This document shows positions 6,878-15,177 of a stretch of 37,939 nt of DNA, one piece after another; the stretch's first letter is position 1; each line of letters starts with the position of its first letter. The position numbers were made by a program, and so were the translations under genes. This DNA comes from Acidobacteriota bacterium (GTDB lineage: Bacteria; Acidobacteriota; Terriglobia; Terriglobales; Acidobacteriaceae), in NCBI GenBank assembly GCA_021793595.1, contig JAJYSL010000020.1:1-37939 (forward strand). The letters run 5' to 3'. Under the pieces are notes generated by a model. It saw nothing but the letters and a program-made list of their open reading frames with translations, was not told where the DNA came from and searched no databases.

Positions 6878-8794
6878 ATGAGTGAGGTCATCGACGCAGT
6901 AAAAGAATCGTCCTGGCTTGAGCTGGCTCTTGCCCCGCTGTCGCGTCTTCATGCAGCGGTTTTGGGGGACTTTTGCCTGGATGCATATTGGCAACTCGAC
7001 TCGGCCAAGCCGGAACTGTCTCTTGAAACTGGATTGCCGGTACGACGAGTGCGCACTCAGACATACTCACTTGGCGGTGCGGGAAATGTAGTCGCCAACC
7101 TGGTAGCCCTTGGCGTCGGACAGGTCCAGGTGATCGGCGTGGTGGGTACAGACCTTTTCGGCGCTGAGTTATTGCGCCTGCTGCGTGCATGCGGCCCGGC
7201 AATTCGCGATCACATGATAGAAGATCCGCATTGGCAGACGATGGTGTATGCCAAACCGTGGAACGGCGACCAGGAAGAGAACCGGTTTGATTTTGGCGCC
7301 TTCAATCTGCTGTCGAAGAGGACAGTGGACGCGTTGATCGCCGCCCTTGATTTGGCTGCGGACGAAAACGATGTCGTTGTTTTAAACCAGCAGATTCCAC
7401 GCGGGGTCAACAGTTTTCCTGTGATTGAACGCATCAATCAGGTGATCGGGCGGTATCCGAAAACGCTTTTTCTGGTGGACGCACGTCATAGCCCGGACCT
7501 GTACCGCGGTGCTGTGCTGAAACTGAATGTTGCGGAAGCGGCCCGTTTTCTGCAGGAGCTGATCGATGGTTCCGTTGCCACCGAGAGGGCAAAGAGCTTT
7601 GCCTGGCGTATCACGCAGCGAACGGGACAGCCAACCTTCCTGACCCGCGGAGAGCATGGCATTCTGGTCGCCGATCACAAAACAGTGCATGAGATCCCCG
7701 GAATTCAGGTTCTGGAGAAGACAGATCCCGTCGGCGCAGGCGACACCGTTGTGGCGGCATTGGCAGCGGCTTTGGGCAGCGGGCAGGATCCGTGGATTGC
7801 AGCAAAGCTGGCGAACCTGGCAGCCTCAATCACGGTGAGAAAACTCCGGACTACCGGCACCGCGTTGCAGGCAGAAATTCTCGCGGTCGGTCCTGAGCCG
7901 GATTACATTTTTGAGCCAGAGCTGGCGGACGCACCGAATCGAGCCCGTTTTCTTGAGGGAACTGAGATCGAAGTGATTGGCGAACTGCCCACCGATCTGC
8001 AGATTCAGCATTGCATCTTTGACCATGACGGCACGCTCTCCACGCTGCGGGAAGGCTGGGAGAAAATCATGCAGCCGATGATGGTGCAGGCGATTCTGGG
8101 GCCGGAATATGAAAGCATTGATCCTGCTCGGACCAGCAGGATCGCAGAAGAGGTCTGCGCCTTCATCGATCGAACTACAGGCATCCAAACCCTGGTGCAG
8201 ATGAAAGGGCTGGTGGACCTGGTGCGGCAGTCAGGGTTTGTATCTGAAAACGAAATTCTGGATGAACATGGGTACAAGCACATTTTCAACCAGCAGCTTC
8301 TCACGATGATCGAAACACGCACGTCGAAATTGAAATCGGGTGAGCTTTCGCCGGAGGATTTTCAGATTAAGAATGCCATGGCCTTGTTGCAGGAACTGCA
8401 TCGTCGCGGAATCAAACTCTATCTGGCCAGCGGGACCGACCAGGCCGATGTCGTCGCGGAAGCGCAGGCGATGGGATATGCGGATCTGTTTGAAGGCCGA
8501 ATTTTCGGGGCGGTCGGGGATATTAGAGTTGAGGCGAAGAAGTTAGTAGTGGATCGGATCATTCTTGAAAACGATCTTTCTGGACGCCAGTTTGCGACCT
8601 TCGGGGATGGCCCAGTGGAAATGAGAGAGACGCGAAAAAGTGGGGGGGTGTCGATCGGCGTTGCCAGCGATGAGGTGCGCAGGTTTGGATGGAACATTGG
8701 GAAGCGTTCGCGACTGATCAAGGCTGGAGCCAATTTGATTGTCCCCGATTTTAGCCAGCTCCCGGCAATGTTAAAGGTGTTGCAGTTAGTGTAG
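6878..8794 (+). CDS. Heptose-kinase-like PfkB domain fused to HAD phosphatase
   Basis: This 638-aa two-domain protein is unusual. Residues about 20-345 form a PfkB/ribokinase-type kinase most like the first domain of HldE (RfaE): GGAGNVVANL at 66-75, DARHSPDLYR at 201-210 and the anion-hole/catalytic motif GAGD (Asp289). Residues about 375-638 form a HAD phosphatase with DHDGT (nucleophile Asp382, Asp384), SGT (518-520), Lys554/555, GDGPVE (576-581) and a helical cap between the first two motifs. In the canonical ADP-heptose pathway a kinase makes heptose 1,7-bisphosphate and the separate enzyme GmhB removes the 7-phosphate. No gmhB lies nearby, so this fusion may perform both steps (inference). 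It leads a cluster with the adenylyltransferase, hldD and gmhA. The ATG at 6878 has only a weak purine-rich site upstream. Confidence 0.82.
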   Translation: MSEVIDAVKESSWLELALAPLSRLHAAVLGDFCLDAYWQLDSAKPELSLETGLPVRRVRTQTYSLGGAGNVVANLVALGVGQVQVIGVVGTDLFGAELLRLLRACGPAIRDHMIEDPHWQTMVYAKPWNGDQEENRFDFGAFNLLSKRTVDALIAALDLAADENDVVVLNQQIPRGVNSFPVIERINQVIGRYPKTLFLVDARHSPDLYRGAVLKLNVAEAARFLQELIDGSVATERAKSFAWRITQRTGQPTFLTRGEHGILVADHKTVHEIPGIQVLEKTDPVGAGDTVVAALAAALGSGQDPWIAAKLANLAASITVRKLRTTGTALQAEILAVGPEPDYIFEPELADAPNRARFLEGTEIEVIGELPTDLQIQHCIFDHDGTLSTLREGWEKIMQPMMVQAILGPEYESIDPARTSRIAEEVCAFIDRTTGIQTLVQMKGLVDLVRQSGFVSENEILDEHGYKHIFNQQLLTMIETRTSKLKSGELSPEDFQIKNAMALLQELHRRGIKLYLASGTDQADVVAEAQAMGYADLFEGRIFGAVGDIRVEAKKLVVDRIILENDLSGRQFATFGDGPVEMRETRKSGGVSIGVASDEVRRFGWNIGKRSRLIKAGANLIVPDFSQLPAMLKVLQLV

Positions 8795-8835
8795 CGCCAC
8801 CGAGAAGAAAAGGAGCCTGCGGGCAAAGGAGCAAA

Positions 8836-9336
8836 ATGAAAATTGACGACCCGAAGGTGATTACCGTTGAGGAAATGCGGGCCGAGCGGGATAAGCTGGT
8901 GGCACAGGGAAAAAAGCTGGTGTTTACGAATGGGTGCTTTGACATCCTGCACCGCGGCCACGTGACGTACCTGACGTTTGCCCGGAACCAGGGGGATGCT
9001 TTGGTGGTTGGTTTGAATACAGATGCGTCGGTTCGATCTAACAAGGGCGACGACCGACCGATCAATTCCGAACAGGACCGCGCCTTCGTCCTGGGGTCTT
9101 TGCGAGCTGTGGATTATGTTGTGCTGTTTGGAGATAAAGAGCCCAAGGACATCATTGCGAAAATCCTGCCGCAGGTGCTGGTGAAGGGAAGCGACTGGGC
9201 ACATTACGTCAGTGGCCGCGAAGTGGTGGAAGCCAACGGCGGGACAGTCGTTCTGGCGGATATGGTGGAAGGGCGCTCGACGACCAACACGATCCAGCGT
9301 ATTTTGCAGGTCCACGCAAAGGATGAGACGGCATGA
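8836..9336 (+). CDS. rfaE2: Heptose 1-phosphate adenylyltransferase (RfaE domain II)
   Basis: This 166-aa cytidylyltransferase-fold enzyme is expected to transfer AMP from ATP to D-glycero-beta-D-manno-heptose 1-phosphate. It corresponds to the second domain of bifunctional HldE, here a stand-alone protein. The nucleotide-binding motif FTNGCFDILHRGHVTYL contains the HxGH-type site (HRGH). SDWAHYVSGREVVEANGG and EGRSTTNTIQRI match the conserved C-terminal half of RfaE2 proteins. It starts 41 bp after the kinase-phosphatase gene, with GGAG/AAAGGAG sequences just upstream of the ATG. Its stop codon overlaps the start of hldD by 4 bp (ATGA), which indicates translational coupling. Confidence 0.92.
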   Translation: MKIDDPKVITVEEMRAERDKLVAQGKKLVFTNGCFDILHRGHVTYLTFARNQGDALVVGLNTDASVRSNKGDDRPINSEQDRAFVLGSLRAVDYVVLFGDKEPKDIIAKILPQVLVKGSDWAHYVSGREVVEANGGTVVLADMVEGRSTTNTIQRILQVHAKDETA

Positions 9337-10349
9337 AGAAACCGATCGTAGTGACCGGTGCAGCAGGATTTATTGGCCGCAACGTGGTCGCGGAATTGAA
9401 TGCCCGGGGATACCATAATCTTCTGCTGGTCGACAACCTGGGCCACGACGAAAAATGGCGCAATTTAATCGGGCTCGATTTCGAAGACATAGTAGATTCA
9501 GGCGAATTTTTGACCAGTGTGGAGAAGGGAAAATCCGCTGAATTGGAAGCTCTGATTCACCTGGGAGCCTGCAGTTCGACGACGGAACGCAATGCGGATT
9601 TCCTGCTGCAGAATAACTACCACTACACTCGCGCTTTGTGCGACTATTGCCTGCGGGAAAATACTCGCTTCATCTATGCTTCAAGCGCGGCGACCTATGG
9701 CGACGGCGCCCATGGCTACAGCGATGACGTGACGCAGCTTCCCACGTTGCGACCGCTGAACATGTATGGATATTCCAAGCACATGTTTGATCTGTGGGCG
9801 CGAAAGCACAAGCTGTTCGATCGAATTGTCGGGTTGAAATACTTTAATGTCTTTGGTCCGTACGAAGACCACAAGGCCGATATGCGGTCCATGGTCGCGA
9901 AATCCTACGAACAGATTCAAAAGACCGGAAGGGTCGAGTTATTCAAATCCTATAGACCGGATTATGCTGACGGCGAACAGAAACGCGATTTCATCTATGT
10001 CAAAGATGCGGTCGCAATGACCCTGCATTTTCTCGAGCGTCGCGACAATGGCGGCCTGTTCAACTGCGGGACAGGACAGGCAAGAAGCTGGAAAGATTTG
10101 GCGATGGCGGTGTTTGCCGCGATGAAGATGCCACCGCAAATTGACTTCATCGAAATGCCCGAGATCCTGCAAGGCAAGTACCAATACTTTACCCAGGCTC
10201 CGATGGAGAAAATGCGACAGGCCGGGTACGCTGCGCCCTTCACCTCTCTTGAAGCGGCCGTCGCTGATTACGTGACGACCTATTTCCAGATGGGTCAGCC
10301 CGCAAACTCCGAAGACAGCGCGACAGAGAAAATCAGGAAATACGCATGA
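9333..10349 (+). CDS. hldD: ADP-L-glycero-D-manno-heptose 6-epimerase
   Basis: This 338-aa short-chain dehydrogenase/epimerase converts ADP-D-glycero-D-manno-heptose to the L-glycero form used in the LPS inner core. The NADP-binding glycine motif TGAAGFIGRNV lies at residues 8-18. The catalytic set is visible as SSAATYG and YGYSKHMFD (Tyr-x3-Lys). LKYFNVFGPYEDHK and QKRDFIYVKDAV are typical of HldD. The start overlaps the adenylyltransferase stop by 4 bp, and its own end overlaps gmhA by 4 bp. The length is close to the family norm with a short C-terminal extension. Confidence 0.94.
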   Translation: MKKPIVVTGAAGFIGRNVVAELNARGYHNLLLVDNLGHDEKWRNLIGLDFEDIVDSGEFLTSVEKGKSAELEALIHLGACSSTTERNADFLLQNNYHYTRALCDYCLRENTRFIYASSAATYGDGAHGYSDDVTQLPTLRPLNMYGYSKHMFDLWARKHKLFDRIVGLKYFNVFGPYEDHKADMRSMVAKSYEQIQKTGRVELFKSYRPDYADGEQKRDFIYVKDAVAMTLHFLERRDNGGLFNCGTGQARSWKDLAMAVFAAMKMPPQIDFIEMPEILQGKYQYFTQAPMEKMRQAGYAAPFTSLEAAVADYVTTYFQMGQPANSEDSATEKIRKYA

Positions 10350-10918
10350 ACCAAGTGATCGCAACGAACCTGCGGGATGCGAAAGCGACGCTGGAACAAG
10401 TCGCATCTCTGGAGACAAAGATCGTCGGCGCGGCCGGCGTCATCGCCGATGCGCTGCTCTCTGGAAACAAACTGTTGGCGTGCGGCAATGGTGGCAGCGC
10501 CGCAGACGCGTCGCATCTCACCACGGAATTTGTTTGCCGATTCAATCAGGATCGTCGTCCCTATCCGGCAATTTCGCTGGCGGCGCAGGGTGGCGATCTG
10601 ACGGCGATCGGGAATGACTACGAATTTAGCGAGATCTTTTCGCGACAGGTAAAGGCGTTCGGAAAGCCCGGCGACATCTTGATTGTATTTACCACCAGCG
10701 GCCGAAGCCCCAATATCCGCCGCGCCCTGGTGGTTGCCAGGGATTTGAAAATCAAGACGATTGCGTTTCTCGGCAGAGATGGCGGGACATGCGCCGGGCT
10801 TGCCGATATCGAACTGCTGGTCGCCAGCCAAGTGACGGCGAGGATCCAAGAAGGTCACCAATTCTTGTTCCACACGATTTGCGAGATGGTGGAAGAGCAT
10901 TTGCAGTCTCGAGGTTGA
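10346..10918 (+). CDS. gmhA: Sedoheptulose 7-phosphate isomerase
   Basis: This 190-aa SIS-domain isomerase carries out the first step of ADP-heptose synthesis, sedoheptulose 7-phosphate to D-glycero-D-manno-heptose 7-phosphate. Diagnostic segments are CGNGGSAADASHLTTEF near the N-terminus, LTAIGNDYEFSEIFSRQV, the phosphate-binding TTSGRSPN and TARIQEGHQFLFHTICEMVE. The last segment contains metal/catalytic residues (Gln and His) of GmhA. It is the last gene of the heptose cluster, overlapping hldD by 4 bp, and is followed by a strong intrinsic terminator. Confidence 0.93.
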   Translation: MNQVIATNLRDAKATLEQVASLETKIVGAAGVIADALLSGNKLLACGNGGSAADASHLTTEFVCRFNQDRRPYPAISLAAQGGDLTAIGNDYEFSEIFSRQVKAFGKPGDILIVFTTSGRSPNIRRALVVARDLKIKTIAFLGRDGGTCAGLADIELLVASQVTARIQEGHQFLFHTICEMVEEHLQSRG

Positions 10919-10992
10919 CATCTCCGGCGCGCATTCCATTGTTTTCGGCGCTGTTGAGCGCGGGTGAGCCGGTTGGAAGGATCTTGAAACGG

Positions 10993-11024
10993 CCAGGAAA
11001 TGCGGCCTTTCCTGGGATTTTTTT
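10993..11024 (+). terminator. Intrinsic terminator after gmhA
   Basis: CCAGGAAA (10993-11000) pairs perfectly with TTTCCTGG (11008-11015) around a 7-nt loop. It is followed by seven consecutive T residues at 11018-11024. It separates the heptose operon from the ROK kinase gene. Confidence 0.88.
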
Positions 11025-11065
11025 GCCCATGAATTCGGATCGATTCGATCGTGTAAAGGGGCTCT

Positions 11066-12058
11066 ATGAGCGAAGAAAAGAGTCGCGTCAAAATGGGGAG
11101 TAAAGTATGGGTCGGTGTGGACATTGGCGGCACTAAGACCGCCGTCATCCTCTTCTCCGAACTGCCGGCAATTTTGGACCGAATCGCGTTCGCGACGTTG
11201 CCGGAACACGGGCCAGACCACGCACTCGCATTGATTCGTCAGACCATTCATCAAATGATGGAGACGCATAAGCTTCGCCCCGAGCAAATCGAAGCGATCG
11301 GAATCAGTTGCGGTGGACCGCTCGACCGGAAACGTGGAGTGATCCAATCGCCTCCAAACTTGCCCACATGGATTGACGTTCCGATCGTCGACGTCTTGAA
11401 AAACGAGTTCGAGGTCGATTGCCGTTTGGAAAACGATGCCAATGCCGGAGCGGTCGCCGAGCATCGATTCGGAGCCGGGCTGGGCGTACAAAATATGATT
11501 TTTCTCACCATGGGAACCGGTTTGGGTGCTGGGATCATCATCGGTGGACAGCTGTATCACGGCTCATCTGACATGGCCGGCGAGATCGGTCACGTGCGGC
11601 TCACTGCCTCGGGACCCGTTGGCTATAACAAAGCTGGATCGGTGGAGGGATGGGCAAGCGGCGGTGGAATGGCGCAGGTTGCCACGGAACGAGTTTTGGC
11701 TGCGATGGAAAAGGGCGAGATAACGTCTCTGGAGGGTCAAATGGCGACGAACAGAATCCTGACCGCGAAAGATGTGGCCGATGCTGCGCGACAAGGGGAT
11801 GGACTGGCCCGGCAGATTGTCTGCAGTACTGGAACTCGGTTGGGAGAAGCTCTGGCCATTCTCGTGGATCTGCTGAATCCGGAATTGATAGTGATTGGCG
11901 GGATCGGCATGCGTATTGGCGAGAGCCTTCTGGAGCCCGCGCGCGCCGCCATGAAGAGGGAAGCGCTGCCTGTAGCGGCTCAGGCGTGCAGGATCGTGCC
12001 CGCTGCCCTAGGAGAGCGTATTGGCGACATTGCTGCGGCTTGCGTCGCCATAGGCTAG
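11066..12058 (+). CDS. ROK-family sugar kinase (lacks zinc-site cysteines)
   Basis: This 330-aa ROK (repressor/ORF/kinase) protein has no N-terminal DNA-binding domain, so it is a kinase rather than a regulator. The ATP-binding DIGGTKTAV lies at residues 19-27. ENDANAGAVAEH carries the catalytic Asp124, and GTGLGAGII is the second phosphate loop. The zinc-site histidine is present in GEIGHV (His176), but the usual CxCGxxGC cysteines are absent; residues 183-199 read as a Cys-free glycine-rich loop. This marks a divergent ROK subgroup. The ATG at 11066 has AAGGGG just upstream; ATG at 11093 is an alternative. A terminator separates it from gmhA, and it lies 110 bp before a GH92 mannosidase. 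It may phosphorylate a released hexose such as mannose or glucose (inference). Confidence 0.85.
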   Translation: MSEEKSRVKMGSKVWVGVDIGGTKTAVILFSELPAILDRIAFATLPEHGPDHALALIRQTIHQMMETHKLRPEQIEAIGISCGGPLDRKRGVIQSPPNLPTWIDVPIVDVLKNEFEVDCRLENDANAGAVAEHRFGAGLGVQNMIFLTMGTGLGAGIIIGGQLYHGSSDMAGEIGHVRLTASGPVGYNKAGSVEGWASGGGMAQVATERVLAAMEKGEITSLEGQMATNRILTAKDVADAARQGDGLARQIVCSTGTRLGEALAILVDLLNPELIVIGGIGMRIGESLLEPARAAMKREALPVAAQACRIVPAALGERIGDIAAACVAIG

Positions 12059-12168
12059 AGCGACAAGCTCTGCCTGATTTACAGAGAAGGCGGCTTCACC
12101 GACAGACGGTGTGGAGTTGTGCAACACTGGTCGGTGCGCGATGAACTCTCTTTTGGAATGAGGCTCAA

Positions 12169-14391
12169 ATGAAATCGCCCTTACTTGCATGCTTTCTGCT
12201 GCCTACCTTCATATTCGCCCAACAATCCCAAACCCCAGTCTCCCAGGTAAATCCAATGATTGGTACGGGAATCAGCTCCCAGCATGATCACGGCAATACG
12301 GTGCCGGGAGCGACTGTCCCCTTTGGAATGCTCTATTGGAGTCCGGACCCAGTGAGCGGCCAGTTCTACGACTATGGGGAACCGGTCACGCGCGGATTTA
12401 GTCTTACGCACCTAAGCGGGCCGGGTTGCGGCGTCTATGGCGACGTGCCGATCCTTCCCATCCTGGGGACACCGGAATATCCGCCACCGGTGCTGTCGAC
12501 GCCGTATCGTGCCGGCTACAGCCACCAGCAGGAGGTGGCGCAGCCCGGATATTACTCGGTCCGTCTGGATTCTGGAATCGGCGTCGAGATTGCCGCCGCC
12601 GTTCGTTCCGGCATCGCGCAGTTTACCTATCCTTCGGGAAGCAGCCACCACACGGTTCTGATCGACCTGAGCCGGAACCTGACGAAGGTAGACGACGCGC
12701 ACATCGATCTCGCTGGAGCCAAGGTGACCGGATGGGTTTCAAGCGGAAGTTTTTGCGGCACGGCGAACCGATACAAAGTGTATTTTGCGTTACAGACGGA
12801 TACCAATCCGGCTACCGCGGGAACGTTCAACGAGATGCATGTGAACCCGGGAAGTACCTCCGGCAGCGGGTCTCGCACGGGCGCATATCTCAGCTTCAAT
12901 CCGAACACGACAACAATCCATCTGAAGGTGGGCATTTCCTACGTCAGCGTTGCGAACGCTGAACTGAATCTGGATCGCGAGATTCCCGGATGGGACCTGC
13001 AAAAGGTGAGGCAGGATGCGCGTAGTGCGTGGAATGCGGTGCTGAGTCATGCCCAGGTAGGTGGCGGCACGGCAGCGGAGCGTACCGTTTTCTATACCGC
13101 GCTCTATCATGCGATGCTGCATCCCTCGACCAATAGCGATGTGAACGGCGAGTACATGGGGTTTGACGGCAAAGTACACACTGCCCAAGGATGGATACAG
13201 TACGCGAACTACTCCGGATGGGACATTTATCGCAGCCAGGTCCAGATGATCACCATGTTGTTGCCGAAGGTTGGCAGCGACATTGCGGAGTCTTTAGTCG
13301 TGGACGCGCAACAAGGCGGAGGCCTGCCCATCTGGCCAGTCGCGAATGACGAGAGCGGCGTAATGGCTGGCGATCCCTCGGACCCAATCCTCGCCAGCAT
13401 CTATGCTTTCGGCGGACACGACTTCGACACCAAGGCAGCGTTGACGGCCATGCTGCATGGCGCGACCGATCCAAAAGCGCATGTTCGGCTCTATCCGGAA
13501 CGTCCCGGATTGGCCGATTACATGAGCAAGGGATATATTCCCGAGTCGAATGCGATTCGTGGCGCAGCGTCGGTAACACTTGAAGACACGAATGCCGACT
13601 TCGCGATCGCGCAATTTGCCAAGGCCATGGGCGACGCCAAAACCGAGCAGGAGTTTCTGAAGCGTTCCGCGTACTGGCGAAATATCTTCGACCCAGGAAC
13701 GAAGTACATTCGCGCACGCGACGCAAGCGGGAAATTTCTCCCCGACTTTACGCCGGGCAGGAGCACTGGATTTATCGAAGGCAACTCCGCTCAATACACA
13801 TGGATGATTCCATACGATCTGAAGTCCGTGATTACGGCCATCGGGGGGCCGGAAACGGCGAGAGAACGGTTAGACAGTTATTTCAGCCAATATGGGGCGT
13901 TCGATCATCTCGATGAGCCGTATTTTTTCATCGGAAACGAGCCCAGCTTCGGGGATCCATGGATTTACAACTGGGCTGGATTTCCGTGGCGCACGCAGGA
14001 AGTGGTGCGCAAAACGCTTGGTGACCTGTTCAGGGACACTCCAGGCGGAGAGCCGGGTAATGACGACCTGGGCGCAACTTCGTCCTGGGTGGTGTTTGCC
14101 GACCTCGGTTTCTATCCGGAAATTCCCGGTGTCGGCGGCGTGACGACGAACAGTCCTGTCTTCCCTAAGGTGAAGCTGCTGCTGGGCAATCATCCGCTGG
14201 AGATTGTCGCTGCCGGTGCACCGGAGAAGAAGTACGTCCAGACGATTTCTCTCGATGGCTCCCCAATCCGCAACTGGTGGATTGACTGGAGCCAGCTGTC
14301 GAAGGCGAACACGCTTGAGTTCACCTTGATGGATACACCGAATCACGAGGCTGGCGAGACGCCGCCCTCGTATCCAGCAACGTCGAAGTAG
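12169..14391 (+). CDS. GH92 alpha-mannosidase, secreted
   Basis: This 740-aa glycoside hydrolase of family 92, calcium-dependent exo-alpha-mannosidases acting on mannans and N-glycan-type chains, has a Sec signal peptide (MKSPLLACFLLPTFIFAQ) that places it in the periplasm or outside. Family signatures run along the protein: NPMIGTG, PGATVPFGM, HLSGPGCG, YTALYHAM, EGNSAQYTWMIPYD, GNEPSFGDPWIYNWAG and GNDDLGATSSW. The last holds the conserved acidic residues near the C-terminal end of the (alpha/alpha)6 domain. The length is normal for the family. The upstream ROK kinase on the same strand could handle the freed sugar. A hairpin follows 57 bp after the stop. Confidence 0.93.
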   Translation: MKSPLLACFLLPTFIFAQQSQTPVSQVNPMIGTGISSQHDHGNTVPGATVPFGMLYWSPDPVSGQFYDYGEPVTRGFSLTHLSGPGCGVYGDVPILPILGTPEYPPPVLSTPYRAGYSHQQEVAQPGYYSVRLDSGIGVEIAAAVRSGIAQFTYPSGSSHHTVLIDLSRNLTKVDDAHIDLAGAKVTGWVSSGSFCGTANRYKVYFALQTDTNPATAGTFNEMHVNPGSTSGSGSRTGAYLSFNPNTTTIHLKVGISYVSVANAELNLDREIPGWDLQKVRQDARSAWNAVLSHAQVGGGTAAERTVFYTALYHAMLHPSTNSDVNGEYMGFDGKVHTAQGWIQYANYSGWDIYRSQVQMITMLLPKVGSDIAESLVVDAQQGGGLPIWPVANDESGVMAGDPSDPILASIYAFGGHDFDTKAALTAMLHGATDPKAHVRLYPERPGLADYMSKGYIPESNAIRGAASVTLEDTNADFAIAQFAKAMGDAKTEQEFLKRSAYWRNIFDPGTKYIRARDASGKFLPDFTPGRSTGFIEGNSAQYTWMIPYDLKSVITAIGGPETARERLDSYFSQYGAFDHLDEPYFFIGNEPSFGDPWIYNWAGFPWRTQEVVRKTLGDLFRDTPGGEPGNDDLGATSSWVVFADLGFYPEIPGVGGVTTNSPVFPKVKLLLGNHPLEIVAAGAPEKKYVQTISLDGSPIRNWWIDWSQLSKANTLEFTLMDTPNHEAGETPPSYPATSK

Positions 14392-14447
14392 TAGTCCACA
14401 GACCGCAAGCGGCAAAATTTTGCGGCGCTAATGGCGCGTTTTACACC

Positions 14448-14473
14448 AAGGCGGGCATTGAATGCCCGCCTTT
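14448..14473 (+). terminator. Hairpin after the GH92 gene
   Basis: AAGGCGGGCATT (14448-14459) and AATGCCCGCCTT (14461-14472) form a perfect 12-bp inverted repeat around one central base. The downstream T-tract is short (TTT at 14471-14473), so termination is likely but less certain than after gmhA. It separates the mannosidase from the hydrogenase operon. Confidence 0.6.
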
Positions 14474-14511
14474 GCTGTCTCGCGGCTCGCGCACAATTCA
14501 ATTTTCCAAAC

Positions 14512-14527
14512 TGTGACGGCGCTCACA
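14512..14527. promoter_or_regulatory. CRP-type binding site upstream of hoxE
   Basis: TGTGA (14512-14516), six bases, then TCACA (14523-14527) match the CRP half-site consensus in both arms. The site lies 150 bp before hoxE in a region of 285 bp without genes. A weak -10-like AACAAT at 14552-14557 would place the site near -44. A CRP/FNR-superfamily regulator may therefore activate the hydrogenase operon. Confidence 0.6.
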
Positions 14528-14676
14528 TACCGGCAGGCTGTTTCTCCTGTAAACAATAAGCGAAGTCCCTCAGGAGTGTTCGCATTCAATCTGTCTCAGC
14601 GAGAGATGGTTCCCGCAGAGCCACAGGGCCAGCAGCCACGCCGCATTCAACCGGGGGGAGTACAGCAGGAGGAGAC

Positions 14677-15177
14677 ATGCCTGTCTATCAAGCACCTGCG
14701 CTGCCGTCGGAAGATAAGCGCTGGCGAATCGTGAACGGTACAATGCGCCGCCACGGCTATTCACGCAATGCCCTGATTGAGACGCTGCATACCGTTCAGT
14801 CCTCCTTTGGATTTCTCGATAAGGAGTCCATACGATTTGTGGCCCAGTCGCTGCGGGTTCCTTTGAGTCAGGCCTACGGTGTCGTCACGTTCTACCACTA
14901 CTTCAGCATGAAGCCCCCGGGGCGCCACACCTGCACCATCTGCACCGGAACTGCCTGCTACATCAAAGGCGCGGATAAAGTGCTGGCCCAGACCGAAAAA
15001 CATCTGCACATCAAAGTTGGAGAGACGACGCCGGACGGCAACATCTCGCTGATGACGGTGCGATGCGTCGGCGCGTGCAGTCTTGCCCCAGTCGCATTGA
15101 TGGATGGCGAACAGGTAGGGCAGATCCAGATGCCACGGATCCTCGAGCAGTTCAAGGGGTGGACGGCTCATGACTAG
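14677..15177 (+). CDS. hoxE: Bidirectional [NiFe]-hydrogenase diaphorase subunit HoxE
   Basis: This 166-aa NuoE-like thioredoxin-fold protein carries one [2Fe-2S] cluster, ligated by Cys89 and Cys94 (CTGTAC) and Cys130 and Cys134 (CVGAC). In HoxEFUYH enzymes HoxE belongs to the diaphorase module, which connects NAD(H) to the hydrogenase. The start ATG has AGGAGGAG just upstream. The gene heads a compact operon and overlaps hoxF by 8 bp. Without the downstream hydrogenase subunits it could be mistaken for NuoE of complex I; the context settles the call. Confidence 0.93.
   Translation: MPVYQAPALPSEDKRWRIVNGTMRRHGYSRNALIETLHTVQSSFGFLDKESIRFVAQSLRVPLSQAYGVVTFYHYFSMKPPGRHTCTICTGTACYIKGADKVLAQTEKHLHIKVGETTPDGNISLMTVRCVGACSLAPVALMDGEQVGQIQMPRILEQFKGWTAHD

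Noticed and set aside
8419..9315. Open frame of 298 codons on the minus strand
   Set aside because: It is antisense to the HAD domain and the adenylyltransferase, and no domain was recognised.
10295..11560. Open frame of 421 codons on the minus strand
   Set aside because: It crosses gmhA, a strong plus-strand terminator and the ROK gene, all supported by homology.
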